Assembly: GCF_014222285.1 (NCBI RefSeq)
Contig: NZ_JACKZS010000058.1
Location: 1 to 38,313 of the forward strand
Direction: 5' to 3'
Source: Nostoc sp. UCD121
GTDB lineage: Bacteria > Cyanobacteriota > Cyanobacteriia > Cyanobacteriales > Nostocaceae
DNA length: 38,313 nucleotides
A program made the translations under genes and the position numbers. Each line of letters opens with the position of its first letter. The stretch's first letter is position 1. Below are positions 31,706 to 38,313 of this stretch, piece by piece. Under the pieces are notes generated by a model, which worked only from the letters and a program-made list of their open reading frames with translations, was not told the DNA's origin and did no database searches.

Positions 31706-32857
31706 TCATTTTAAGACACCAAAACAACGCGGATCTTGCAATGTCGCTTTTTCCGGTTCCCGTGGAAACCAAGCTGCTGTGAGTTTACAAACCTCAACCA
31801 GCATCAACATTACTGGCACTTCAATTAAAACCCCTACCACTGTAGCCAGTGCTGCACCTGAATTTAAACCAAATAGCATCACAGCAGTGGCAATAGCAAC
31901 TTCAAAATGATTACTTGCTCCAATTAATGCTGCGGGTGCGGCATCTTCGTAGGATAAATTCATCTTCAATGCTGCTACATAACTAATCAAGAAAATGAAA
32001 TTAGTTTGGATAAATAGTGGTACGGCAATTAACAAGATATGCAAGGGATTTTTAACAATTAGTTCGCCCTTGAATGCAAATAGCAGTACCAATGTTAGCA
32101 ATAGAGCAGTAATTGAAACTGGAGCCAGATACTTTAAGAATCGTCTTTCAAACCACTCTGTACCTTTGTATTTAAAAATCCAGTAACGGCTGTACATTCC
32201 CGCCACTAGGGGAAACCCAACATAAATCACTACTGACAAAACAATAGTTTGCCAAGGTACGGTTAAATCATTCGCCGCTAATAACCATCTACCCAATGGT
32301 GCGTATAAGAATAGCATCGCCAGAGAATTTACTGCCACCATTATTAAGGTGTGTCCCTGGTTGCCGTAGGAAAGATATCCCCACAACAGTACCATTGCTG
32401 TACAAGGAGCAATTCCTAGTAAGATGGTACCAGCAATATAAGAATTCGCCAGCGCTACTTCGCTACCGCCAATGATCTCAGTTCCGGTAATCAAAGGACG
32501 AAATAACCATCCTAAGAAAAATTGAGCAAATATTACCATCGTGAATGGTTTAATTAACCAGTTCACTATCAAGGTGAGAATAACAGGTTTTGGGGCGCGG
32601 ATAGCATTTGCTGCTTGTGTGAAGTCAATCTTCACCATGATGGGATACATCATGAAAAACAAACATACTGCGATGGGAATAGACACTTGATACACACTCA
32701 TTGCATCAAGAGCTACCGCTATTCCTGGGAACAATCTACCTAATGCAATTCCGACAAAGATACACAAAAATACCCAAACGGTGAGATATTTTTCAAAAAA
32801 ACTTAGATTGCTTCCTGCTTGTATCCGGGCTGTACTGGCTTGTGAATTCTGACTCAT
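31706..32857 (-). CDS. acr3: Arsenite efflux transporter ACR3
   Basis: 383 aa with ten hydrophobic helices. ACR3 marks: FFMMYPIMVKIDF (residues about 67-79), the essential Cys152 in GIAPCTAMVLLWGY, PLVAGMYSRYW, and GASNHFEVAIATAV near the C-terminus with the conserved Glu. It exports arsenite using the proton gradient. It is 29 bp after pstS and 176 bp before arsC, that spacer carrying an AATTCGT repeat and a small hairpin (31682-31701). Often also named arsB, but the family is ACR3, not the unrelated ArsB. Confidence 0.93.
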   Translation of the reverse strand: MSQNSQASTARIQAGSNLSFFEKYLTVWVFLCIFVGIALGRLFPGIAVALDAMSVYQVSIPIAVCLFFMMYPIMVKIDFTQAANAIRAPKPVILTLIVNWLIKPFTMVIFAQFFLGWLFRPLITGTEIIGGSEVALANSYIAGTILLGIAPCTAMVLLWGYLSYGNQGHTLIMVAVNSLAMLFLYAPLGRWLLAANDLTVPWQTIVLSVVIYVGFPLVAGMYSRYWIFKYKGTEWFERRFLKYLAPVSITALLLTLVLLFAFKGELIVKNPLHILLIAVPLFIQTNFIFLISYVAALKMNLSYEDAAPAALIGASNHFEVAIATAVMLFGLNSGAALATVVGVLIEVPVMLMLVEVCKLTAAWFPREPEKATLQDPRCFGVLK

Positions 32858-32886
32858 TGGAATAAACCTAAAAACAAAAGAAATCG

Positions 32887-33948
32887 TTAAAACTTGCCTT
32901 CTTTCCGTAACAACTCCCCAATTGTTAGGTTCATCTCTGCTTTTCCTTCAAATACTGTTCCCACTTTGCCTTGATACAAATGGACGTAATTGAGATGTTT
33001 GCTGTCATCTGGTAAAGGGATATAGCCCACAGCAGTAGCTATTGTTAGTGCTTTATCAATGTAAAATTCGACAAATTTGTTTACTAATCCTTTGTTTTGG
33101 TTATCCCGAAAATTAACGTAGATAAACAAAGGTCGAGCAAGGGACTGATACTGAACTTTCTCTACAGTTTGGCGTGATGGCAGTACTGCACCTTTGCCGC
33201 TATCAATTGCCAGCGCTTTTAATTTATTTTGGGATTTTTCGTAATAGGCATAGCCAAAGTAGCCTAAAGCATTTGGATCTTTGCTAATGCCATCCACCAA
33301 AACTTCATCATCTTCACTCGCTATGTAGTCATTACGGCTGGCTCTAGCTTTACCTACAGCCGCTTCTGTAAAGTAGTCAAAAGTACCAGATTTTTTCCCA
33401 GCACCATATAAATTAAGTGGGCGATCTGGCCAAGATGCACGTACTTGGTTCCAGCGAGTGATTTTCCCTTGGGACTCCGGTTCCCAAATCTTTTTCAATT
33501 CTGCTACTGTGATGTCTTTTGCCCAATTGTTTTGCGGATTGACGGCGACGGTAAGCGCATCAAAAGCAATGGGAAATTCCATATATGCCACACCATTTTT
33601 TTTGCAAGCTTCCATCTCTGCCGTCAAAATCGGTCGAGAAGCGTTGCTAATATCTGTTTCTCCAGCACAGAATTTTTCAAATCCGCCAGTAGTACCAGAA
33701 ATGTTAACTGCAACCTGTACCCGATTTTTTGGATCGGCTTGATACTGTTTGAGGATCGCTTGTGTAATGGGATAGACCGTGCTGGAACCATCAATTTTAA
33801 TTGTTGCTATTGCATTACCAGAATCTCTTACCTCAGTTACAGCAGGTGACTGCTGAGTTTGAGTAGATGTGTTGGATGCTGCTGTGCAACTGGTCGTCAA
33901 AGCCAACATTCCGAGTGCGAGAGCCAATTCCTTTGCTGCTGTGTTCAT
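32887..33948 (-). CDS. Phosphate-binding protein PstS/SphX, part of the arsenic operon
   Basis: 353 aa. A signal peptide ends in LTTSC (Cys21), so it is probably a lipoprotein. The PstS signature is complete: DGSSTVYPIT at the phosphate site, SGTTGGFEKFCAGETDISNASRP, GAGKKSGTFDYF and DPNALGYFGYAYY. It matches the cyanobacterial PstS/SphX group. Its place between arsR and acr3, with candidate ArsR sites in front, suggests it is made when arsenic is present so that cells can take up phosphate selectively over arsenate. No pstCAB genes are in the window. An arsenate-sensing role is an alternative. Confidence 0.9.
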   Translation of the reverse strand: MNTAAKELALALGMLALTTSCTAASNTSTQTQQSPAVTEVRDSGNAIATIKIDGSSTVYPITQAILKQYQADPKNRVQVAVNISGTTGGFEKFCAGETDISNASRPILTAEMEACKKNGVAYMEFPIAFDALTVAVNPQNNWAKDITVAELKKIWEPESQGKITRWNQVRASWPDRPLNLYGAGKKSGTFDYFTEAAVGKARASRNDYIASEDDEVLVDGISKDPNALGYFGYAYYEKSQNKLKALAIDSGKGAVLPSRQTVEKVQYQSLARPLFIYVNFRDNQNKGLVNKFVEFYIDKALTIATAVGYIPLPDDSKHLNYVHLYQGKVGTVFEGKAEMNLTIGELLRKEGKF

Positions 33949-33992
33949 TGACCCCAGCCCTGTGAGTTATATCAAGAGTATATCTCTATCAT

Positions 33993-34008
33993 TTCAAAAA
34001 AAATTGAT
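33993..34008. promoter_or_regulatory. Candidate ArsR operator 1 (upstream of pstS)
   Basis: TTCAAAAAAAATTGAT, an ATCAA-N6-TTGAA type dyad in complement, lies 45-60 bp before the pstS start. It is identical, in complement, to the site overlapping the arsR start. A second dyad ATTGATTTGTCAAT overlaps its right half. ArsR-family repressors bind ATCAA-type inverted repeats. Confidence 0.55.
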
Positions 34009-34045
34009 TTGTCAATCCGTAGATAAATATAAGGAAACAAAACAT

Positions 34046-34061
34046 TACAAAAAAAATTGAT
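34046..34061. promoter_or_regulatory. Candidate ArsR operator 2 (between arsR and pstS)
   Basis: TACAAAAAAAATTGAT differs at one position from operator 1 and lies 6 bp after the arsR stop codon and about 100 bp before pstS. With operator 1 it brackets the probable pstS promoter. Confidence 0.5.
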
Positions 34062-34067
34062 GGATTT

Positions 34068-34394
34068 TTAAGTTTCGCAGGGAGGACGAATAGGCAATAT
34101 TGGGCTAAAGCGGCGGAATTCTGCTAGATACTGCTCTAGAGCAACAAATTGGGGCAGATTGAGGCTGTAGTAAATCCAGCGCCCTTCTTGACGAGCGCGA
34201 ACTAAACCAGCTTCTTTCAAGGTTTTGAGGTGAAAAGATAGTTTAGACTGAGTGGTTCCCAGGTGGTCGCATAGGTCGCACACGCATAGTTCTTGAGAGC
34301 GTAAGAGTTCTAAGACCTGAATTCGTAAGGGATCGGATAGGGCATGAAAGCCAGCAGCGATCGCATCAGGAGTGAAAGTGCTATTAGAAGCCAT
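34068..34394 (-). CDS. arsR: ArsR-family arsenite-responsive repressor
   Basis: 108 aa from the ATG at 34394 (a TTG precedes it). A winged helix-turn-helix with the metal motif ELCVCDLC (Cys37, Cys39, Cys42) in helix alpha-3, the classical ArsR arsenite site, then the recognition helix TTQSKLSFHLKTLKEAG and a wing with GRWIYYSL. The start codon lies inside a 16-bp dyad that is probably its own operator. It is the first gene of the operon arsR-pstS-acr3-arsC-arsH. A final Cys (PPCET) is also present. Confidence 0.93.
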   Translation of the reverse strand: MASNSTFTPDAIAAGFHALSDPLRIQVLELLRSQELCVCDLCDHLGTTQSKLSFHLKTLKEAGLVRARQEGRWIYYSLNLPQFVALEQYLAEFRRFSPILPIRPPCET

Positions 34395-34408
34395 CAATTT
34401 TTTTTGAA
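34393..34408. promoter_or_regulatory. Candidate ArsR operator 3 (overlapping the arsR start)
   Basis: ATCAATTTTTTTTGAA overlaps the arsR ATG and is the exact complement of operator 1. On the minus strand A+T-rich sequence with TAAATA-like boxes lies just upstream. No Shine-Dalgarno sequence is visible, which fits a very short or leaderless transcript. Confidence 0.55.
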
Positions 34409-34701
34409 GTATTTATTTATGGTAAAGTCTAAATCATCGCAAAGCAATCGGCATCATTGCATTGTGAATGATGCTCGGCATTTACGCCAATGAATATAGT
34501 TTGCAGAATGGGAATGCATAGGCGTAGCCCGCCGCAGGCATCGTTTTTTTGATCTCCCCTTGTAGAGACGCGATTCATCGCGTCTTGTATTTATCAGTTT
34601 TGTACGTATTATAAATTTATCCAAATCCAGCAAATCCGATCGCTAAAATAAAAAAGTAAGATAACGAAGAAATGCTTAACTCAACTATATTGATTTTTGG
34701 T
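34409..34701. other. Spacer between the ars and cob operons, with repeats
   Basis: Holds the arsR promoter region (34409-34450), a GC-rich dispersed repeat (AGGCGTAGCCCGCCGCAGGC, 34521-34540) and the palindrome AGACGCGATTCATCGCGTCT (34566-34585), which may end cobI transcription or be only a repeat. No gene is seen. Confidence 0.5.
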
Positions 34702-35409
34702 TTATAGTCGATTCTTAGTTGGGATCACAATCATTGAGAAATAGGGTACTTTATCTGGATCAACTTCATCCAAGGGTATGATGCGTTGCTGTGATGTTGA
34801 TGCTCGCTCAATATATCTTGCCCGTGATGCTAGCCCTAATTTATGCAGAACATCTCGTACTTTGGTAAAGTGACGACCTAGCTTCATAATTGCTGCGGCA
34901 TCAGTCATCAACAAATGTGTAGTCAGTTCTTCTGCTGGTAATGGGGCGGGTAAGACTGTGAGAATATCGGTGTAGTAAGTGAAAGGTACACCCAAAGCTA
35001 CCGGACAAGCCATCAGCGAGGAAACTCCGGGGATAACTTCTGTTGGGTACTCTTCAGATAACCGCGTGAAAACGTACATGAAGGAACCATAGAAAAATGG
35101 ATCGCCCTCGCATAACACTACCACATCTCGACCGGCTGCTAAATGATCAGCGATTGGTTGAATTTCTTTATCATAAATAGACTTGGCCTTTTCTGGTTCT
35201 AAAGCGCGGGGGAGATGAAACAACACCTCGATTTGATTGCCAGGAAGATATTGCGCCACGATCGCTCTAGCGACACTTTCTTTATCTGTGGCTGATTGAT
35301 AAGCTACCACAGGAGCCGCACGTAATAACCGCAATGCTTTCAGAGTCAATAATTCGGGATCGCCGGGGCCTACACCAATTCCATACAGACGACCTTTGAT
35401 TTTGCTCAT
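34702..35409 (-). CDS. cobI: Precorrin-2 C20-methyltransferase
   Basis: 235 aa of the tetrapyrrole methylase fold. Seen: GRLYGIGVGPGDPELLTLKA at the N-terminus (the GxGxGxxxLLT signature), VVLCEGDPFFYGSFMYV (residues about 96-112, the GDPxxYS-like SAM site) and EVIPGVSSLMACPVALG. These last two are typical of CobI/CbiL, which adds the methyl at C20 of precorrin-2. Its ATG shares one base with the cobH stop codon (TAATG), so translation is coupled. It is the final gene of the riboswitch-led unit. Confidence 0.93.
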   Translation of the reverse strand: MSKIKGRLYGIGVGPGDPELLTLKALRLLRAAPVVAYQSATDKESVARAIVAQYLPGNQIEVLFHLPRALEPEKAKSIYDKEIQPIADHLAAGRDVVVLCEGDPFFYGSFMYVFTRLSEEYPTEVIPGVSSLMACPVALGVPFTYYTDILTVLPAPLPAEELTTHLLMTDAAAIMKLGRHFTKVRDVLHKLGLASRARYIERASTSQQRIIPLDEVDPDKVPYFSMIVIPTKNRL

Positions 35410-36038
35410 TATTCTTCCTCCGTTGCCAGGGCGTTAACTGCGGCGGCTGCGATCGCACTTCCACCGCGCCGACCGTGTAATGTTAAAAATGGTACATTTC
35501 TGCTATCTGCTGCCAATGCTGCTTTCGATTCGGCTGCACCGACAAATCCCACTGGAAAGCCTAAGATAATCGCAGGTTTTTTAGCTCCCTCGTCGAGCAT
35601 TTCTAAGAGCCTAAATAGTGCTGTGGGTGCATTACCAATTGCAATTACCGATCCTTCCAGGTGCGATCGCCATAATTCCAAAGCTGCTGCCGATCTTGTT
35701 GTACCCAGACGCTGGGCCATTTCTGGGACTTCCGGCTCGTTGAGGGTACAGATAACTTGATTGTTTGCAGATAACCGTCGCCTGGTAACGCCATCGGCAA
35801 CCATTCGGCAATCACATAAAATTGGCGCTCCTGCTGCTAGCGCTGCCCTTGCGGATTGCACTGCTGTTGGTGAATATCCCAAGTCAGTAACAATATCCGT
35901 CATCCCACAGGCATGAATAAGACGCACAGCAACTTTTGCTACATCTGGTGGCAGCATATCTAGGTTTGCTTCTGACCGGATGATTGCAAAAGAATTACGG
36001 TAAATTTCGTTGGCATCTCGGATATAGTCATTTGTCAT
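35409..36038 (-). CDS. cobH: Precorrin-8X methylmutase
   Basis: 209 aa; moves the C11 methyl to C12 to give hydrogenobyrinate. Family marks: RLIHACGM with the active-site His42, APILCDCRMVADGV, NAPTALFRLLEM, GFPVGFVGAAESK and LHGRRGGSAIAAAAVNAL. The ATG at 36038 is embedded in an AATGACA heptamer array, and the first codons (MTND) are encoded by it. It follows cobG by 93 bp and overlaps cobI by one base. With CobG the pathway here has aerobic-type elements; in cyanobacteria the mix of CobG-, CobH- and CobI-type genes is common. Confidence 0.93.
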   Translation of the reverse strand: MTNDYIRDANEIYRNSFAIIRSEANLDMLPPDVAKVAVRLIHACGMTDIVTDLGYSPTAVQSARAALAAGAPILCDCRMVADGVTRRRLSANNQVICTLNEPEVPEMAQRLGTTRSAAALELWRSHLEGSVIAIGNAPTALFRLLEMLDEGAKKPAIILGFPVGFVGAAESKAALAADSRNVPFLTLHGRRGGSAIAAAAVNALATEEE

Positions 36039-36057
36039 TGGTCATTTGTCATTTGTA
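36027..36057. repeat. AATGACA heptamers extending into the cobH start
   Basis: Complement copies of AATGACA run across the cobH ATG and its first four codons. The same array is at 38252-38283 and 20281-20323. Confidence 0.7.
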
Positions 36058-36131
36058 AGGGCTTTAAGTCTATTTACGTTGCGTAACATACTTGGTTTTT
36101 TTCGCGCCAACTTACCTAAGTGTTTATTGAA

Positions 36132-37601
36132 TCACAGTTGTAATTGAGCGATCGCACATCGATTGCTAAATTCCCTGAAGGATTCATCGAGATGCAAGCG
36201 TTGAATTTGATATACATCTAGCATCCGCTTTATTAATGCAGGTAGTTCCGCAAAAGTCACATATTGATATATTTCCCGTCCAAACTTATGCTCGCTGTCA
36301 CCAACATAAACGTGATAGCCTTCTACAGTTCCATTGCCATCCTCAATGCTGACACCGAGCAAAGTAATATCACTCTTGCTATGCTGGGCGCAGGATTTTT
36401 CGCAGCCAGTAAAGTGGATATTAACTGGGCAATCCAGAGTAACGTGAGTTTCCAGATACTCTGCTAATGCCAACGCATGACTTTTAGTGTCCGTGGCAGA
36501 AGAGGCACAACCTTTGTTTCCAGAACAGGCAATTAACGCACTCTTGATGTTAGTTGCTGAGGTATCTAATCCTAAAAAAGCAATTTCACTTTGAACATCA
36601 CCAACCCATTGCTGAGAAATGTCTGTTAGCAGCAAATTTTGCCAGGGGGTTAATCGAAGAGTGCCACTACCATATTTTGCTGCTAAATCTGCCAAACCCC
36701 TCATCTGCTTACTCTCCAACCGTCCAAGAGGTAACACCGCACCAATGTAAAATAAGCCTTGCTGACGTTGGGGATGGATGCCAATATGCTGATATTTCCC
36801 CTCTCCTTGCAAAAGATTAGAGAATTCCTCCCCCTTCTCTACCAGGGAAGGGGGTTGGGGGGTTAGGTTACTGCACAAAAGAGAAAAAGGTAAGCGCTGT
36901 TGAACTTCTTGAAGATAATTCTCACAACCCAAAGTATTCAATAACTCTAAGAGACGTAGCCGATGATTATTTGTAGTATTACTATGAGCTAGATAGACCT
37001 CTGTTAAAGCTGCTAAGACGGGCAAACATTTCTCTGGTGTTAACAAAATCCCCGTATCGCTAGGCGGTTGACCCTTTGCGCCGACACTGAGATAGAGGCG
37101 GAAGTAAACATTACCGTCAACTAAGACAGCAGCAAATAGGATATCATTTAGGCGATCGCACACCCGAATAATTCCACCACCATCAAAGCAAACGCTAAAT
37201 TTTGCCGACAGTCCCGAAAGCGCTGGATGTGCAGCAATATAATTATCCCAATCTTGGACAAAAGGGCGAGTATCGATCAATTCTTGCGGGTCAATACCAG
37301 CAGTTGGGCTGGTCATAATATTACGGATATGGTCTACAACAGAATTGCGAGAACCCAATCCTATATCCTGTAAATGCTGCAAAACCTCACTATTTATCCC
37401 CGTGCGAATTTCGCGGACTTGTAGGTTAGCTCGATTAGTGACATCAACATAGCCACCACCATGCTGGTCTGCTATATCTGCGATCGCACGGCACTGCTGA
37501 CTACTAATAATTCCACCTGGTATTCTAATGCGAGATAATATACCATCGGCGGCGGGTGTAGCATAAAACAAGCCAGGACAAGTGGCAAATCCAGAAAGCA
37601 A
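36132..37601 (-). CDS. cobG: Precorrin-3B synthase CobG
   Basis: A 489-aa siroheme/4Fe-4S protein of the nitrite/sulfite reductase family that uses oxygen to form precorrin-3B. Two half-domains are seen, each with a substrate motif (GGGYVDVTNRANLQVRE and KYGSGTLRLTPWQNLLL), and the cluster Cys set CSGNKGC and CEKSC at about 359, 365, 400 and 404. The start is assigned to TTG 37601, with GAAGGAG eight bases upstream: an open frame runs back to 37718, but its first 39 codons are riboswitch sequence. Residues about 248-275 include a repeat-encoded insert (LTPQPPSLVEKGEE) at 36826-36869. It is the first gene of the cobG-cobH-cobI unit. Confidence 0.88.
   Translation of the reverse strand: MLSGFATCPGLFYATPAADGILSRIRIPGGIISSQQCRAIADIADQHGGGYVDVTNRANLQVREIRTGINSEVLQHLQDIGLGSRNSVVDHIRNIMTSPTAGIDPQELIDTRPFVQDWDNYIAAHPALSGLSAKFSVCFDGGGIIRVCDRLNDILFAAVLVDGNVYFRLYLSVGAKGQPPSDTGILLTPEKCLPVLAALTEVYLAHSNTTNNHRLRLLELLNTLGCENYLQEVQQRLPFSLLCSNLTPQPPSLVEKGEEFSNLLQGEGKYQHIGIHPQRQQGLFYIGAVLPLGRLESKQMRGLADLAAKYGSGTLRLTPWQNLLLTDISQQWVGDVQSEIAFLGLDTSATNIKSALIACSGNKGCASSATDTKSHALALAEYLETHVTLDCPVNIHFTGCEKSCAQHSKSDITLLGVSIEDGNGTVEGYHVYVGDSEHKFGREIYQYVTFAELPALIKRMLDVYQIQRLHLDESFREFSNRCAIAQLQL
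36826..36869. repeat. Palindromic repeat inserted in frame in cobG
   Basis: CCCCCTTC (36830-36837) and GAAGGGGG (36847-36854) form a hairpin, followed by TTGGGGGGTTAGG. The coding strand reads NLTPQPPSLVEKGEEF, a phrase generated by a dispersed cyanobacterial repeat. The related repeat in the rluA-like gene is at 9379-9417. Confidence 0.7.
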
Positions 37602-37608
37602 ACTTGGA

Positions 37609-37750
37609 ACTCCTTCCCCGTGCGACGCAGGGAGTAGATGGTGAGTGTGACATCTTGAGAGTTGGCATTCTGACTTGGGTGATCCCATCACAGCTGCGGC
37701 ACAGTCCCGGAATTTCACCGGAGTTTCCCAACACCAAGCTTTAATAATTT
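37609..37750 (-). promoter_or_regulatory. Cobalamin (adenosylcobalamin-type) riboswitch controlling cobG-cobH-cobI
   Basis: On the minus strand the element reads GGTGTTGGGAAACTCCGGTG, then AAATTCCGGGACTGTGCCGC, AGCTGTGA and the B12 box AGTCAGAATGCCA (about 37662-37675). These are the conserved core parts of cobalamin riboswitches in the correct order. Past the core, ACTCC (37631-37635) can pair with GGAGT (37609-37613), which contains the cobG Shine-Dalgarno sequence, so B12 binding would be expected to block translation. Exact ends are estimates. Confidence 0.88.
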
Positions 37751-37840
37751 AGCACGATAAGGTAGTCAGAAAATTTTATAGTTGAAGTTGCGATCGCAAA
37801 ATCTTACGTCTGTTGCTAGAATAAGCGATCGCTAATTTGG

Positions 37841-38257
37841 CTATTCAAAAACATAATTTTGAGCCACTTTCCAATAGCGCGAGAACCGCTTTAGGTCAAT
37901 ATATCCATCATAGTCAAATAATGGTTCTACCTCTAACGTTTCCACTGCTATAGAACCCTCTATTTGATTGCAGATATCATCAAACCGGGGACTGGGACTG
38001 TTGGCTGTGACGACTAAATTCGCATCATGTTCTTTCGCAAAAGCTAAAATTTCTTGTCCCACATCGCCACGACGAATAACAACGGGTAACTCTAGCAAGC
38101 ATTCGTAAATAAACGTGAGGCGTTTAAGACTCAGTTGCCATTCATCTATCAAAGCCTCGTCCCAAACCCAGATAGCTGGGGCATCGGGGTATTTTTGTAG
38201 TCCGGGGTTGTATGGACTGAGGCAGTCTCCATGCACCCAAACAATTGGTTTAGTCAT
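37841..38257 (-). CDS. Small photolyase/cryptochrome-like N-terminal-domain protein
   Basis: 138 aa resembling only the N-terminal alpha/beta domain of DNA photolyases: it opens PIVWVHGDCLSPYNPGL, continues APAIWVWDEALIDEWQLS and KRLTFIYECLLELP, then VIRRGDVGQEILAFAKEHDA and a strand LVVTANSP. The FAD-binding helical domain is absent and no start of it lies in the window downstream, so it cannot be a photolyase. It may be a solitary domain of a cyanobacterial family of unknown role. The ATG at 38257 is the end of a heptamer array, so upstream control must lie beyond. It points away from the riboswitch gene cobG only in order, not strand. Confidence 0.6.
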   Translation of the reverse strand: MTKPIVWVHGDCLSPYNPGLQKYPDAPAIWVWDEALIDEWQLSLKRLTFIYECLLELPVVIRRGDVGQEILAFAKEHDANLVVTANSPSPRFDDICNQIEGSIAVETLEVEPLFDYDGYIDLKRFSRYWKVAQNYVFE

Positions 38258-38283
38258 TTGTCATTTGTCATTTGTTATTTGTC
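38252..38283. repeat. AATGACA heptamers at the start of the photolyase-like gene
   Basis: Four complement copies of AATGACA, one degenerate, run over the ATG at 38257. Same family as 20281-20323 and 36027-36057. Confidence 0.75.
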
Positions 38284-38313
38284 AAGAGTTATTATTTTCT
38301 TCCTTGTCCCCCT

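Noticed and set aside
37602..37718. N-terminal extension of CobG in the open frame
   Set aside because: These 39 codons are cobalamin riboswitch core and B12 box, not protein.

Overview
The window looks like chromosomal DNA of a filamentous, heterocyst-type cyanobacterium of the Nostoc/Anabaena group. The sequence evidence is frequent HIP1 octamers (GCGATCGC), many heptameric short tandem repeats (STRR) between genes, the cyanobacterial panC-cmk gene fusion, a Synechocystis-type arsenate reductase, and several proteins of cyanobacterial type. No rRNA, tRNA, CRISPR array, prophage or complete insertion sequence was seen. The species is an inference.

Layout. 1-2.0 kb: a D-Ala-D-Ala dipeptidase and two tandem TspO-like membrane proteins. 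2.5-7.9 kb: a minus-strand organosulfur block with a nitroreductase-like flavoprotein, an SsuA-like binding lipoprotein, a class II aldolase, a cysteine-dioxygenase-like cupin and an SsuD-like monooxygenase. This block also holds a 69-codon stub of an IscB/RRXRR nuclease. 8.7-12.5 kb: an RluA pseudouridine synthase with a long coiled-coil insert, a 127-bp MITE-like element, an uncharacterised membrane protein and a small double-glycine-type peptide gene. 12.7-14.4 kb: nadR and pnuC, for nicotinamide riboside salvage. 14.5-17.5 kb: fdhD and a CHASE4-type histidine kinase. 18-22.6 kb: a hypothetical membrane protein, an AbrB-type membrane protein, a DUF1838 protein and glutaminase. 23.5-27.5 kb: rlpA, panC-cmk and sodB. 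27.8-30.4 kb: a small hypothetical gene, a PurM-like gene of unusual composition, and a PHP-domain gene. 30.5-34.4 kb: an arsenic operon arsR-pstS-acr3-arsC-arsH. 34.7-37.8 kb: a cobalamin operon cobG-cobH-cobI led by a cobalamin riboswitch. The window ends with a photolyase-like small protein.

How the genes work together. The organosulfur block can be read as uptake of a sulfonate followed by flavin-dependent C-S cleavage, with the cupin and aldolase handling thiol and carbonyl products. The ars operon senses arsenite (ArsR), reduces arsenate (ArsC), exports arsenite (ACR3) and detoxifies organoarsenicals (ArsH); an embedded PstS is a likely high-affinity phosphate scavenger. Three near-identical 16-bp sites near the arsR and pstS starts are probable ArsR operators. 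The cob genes are probably controlled as one mRNA by a riboswitch whose last hairpin can cover the cobG ribosome binding site.

Most intergenic space carries repeats. Two repeats of one family also lie in frame inside coding sequence (rluA-like gene and cobG). All functional calls come from reading motifs and context; no database search was run.
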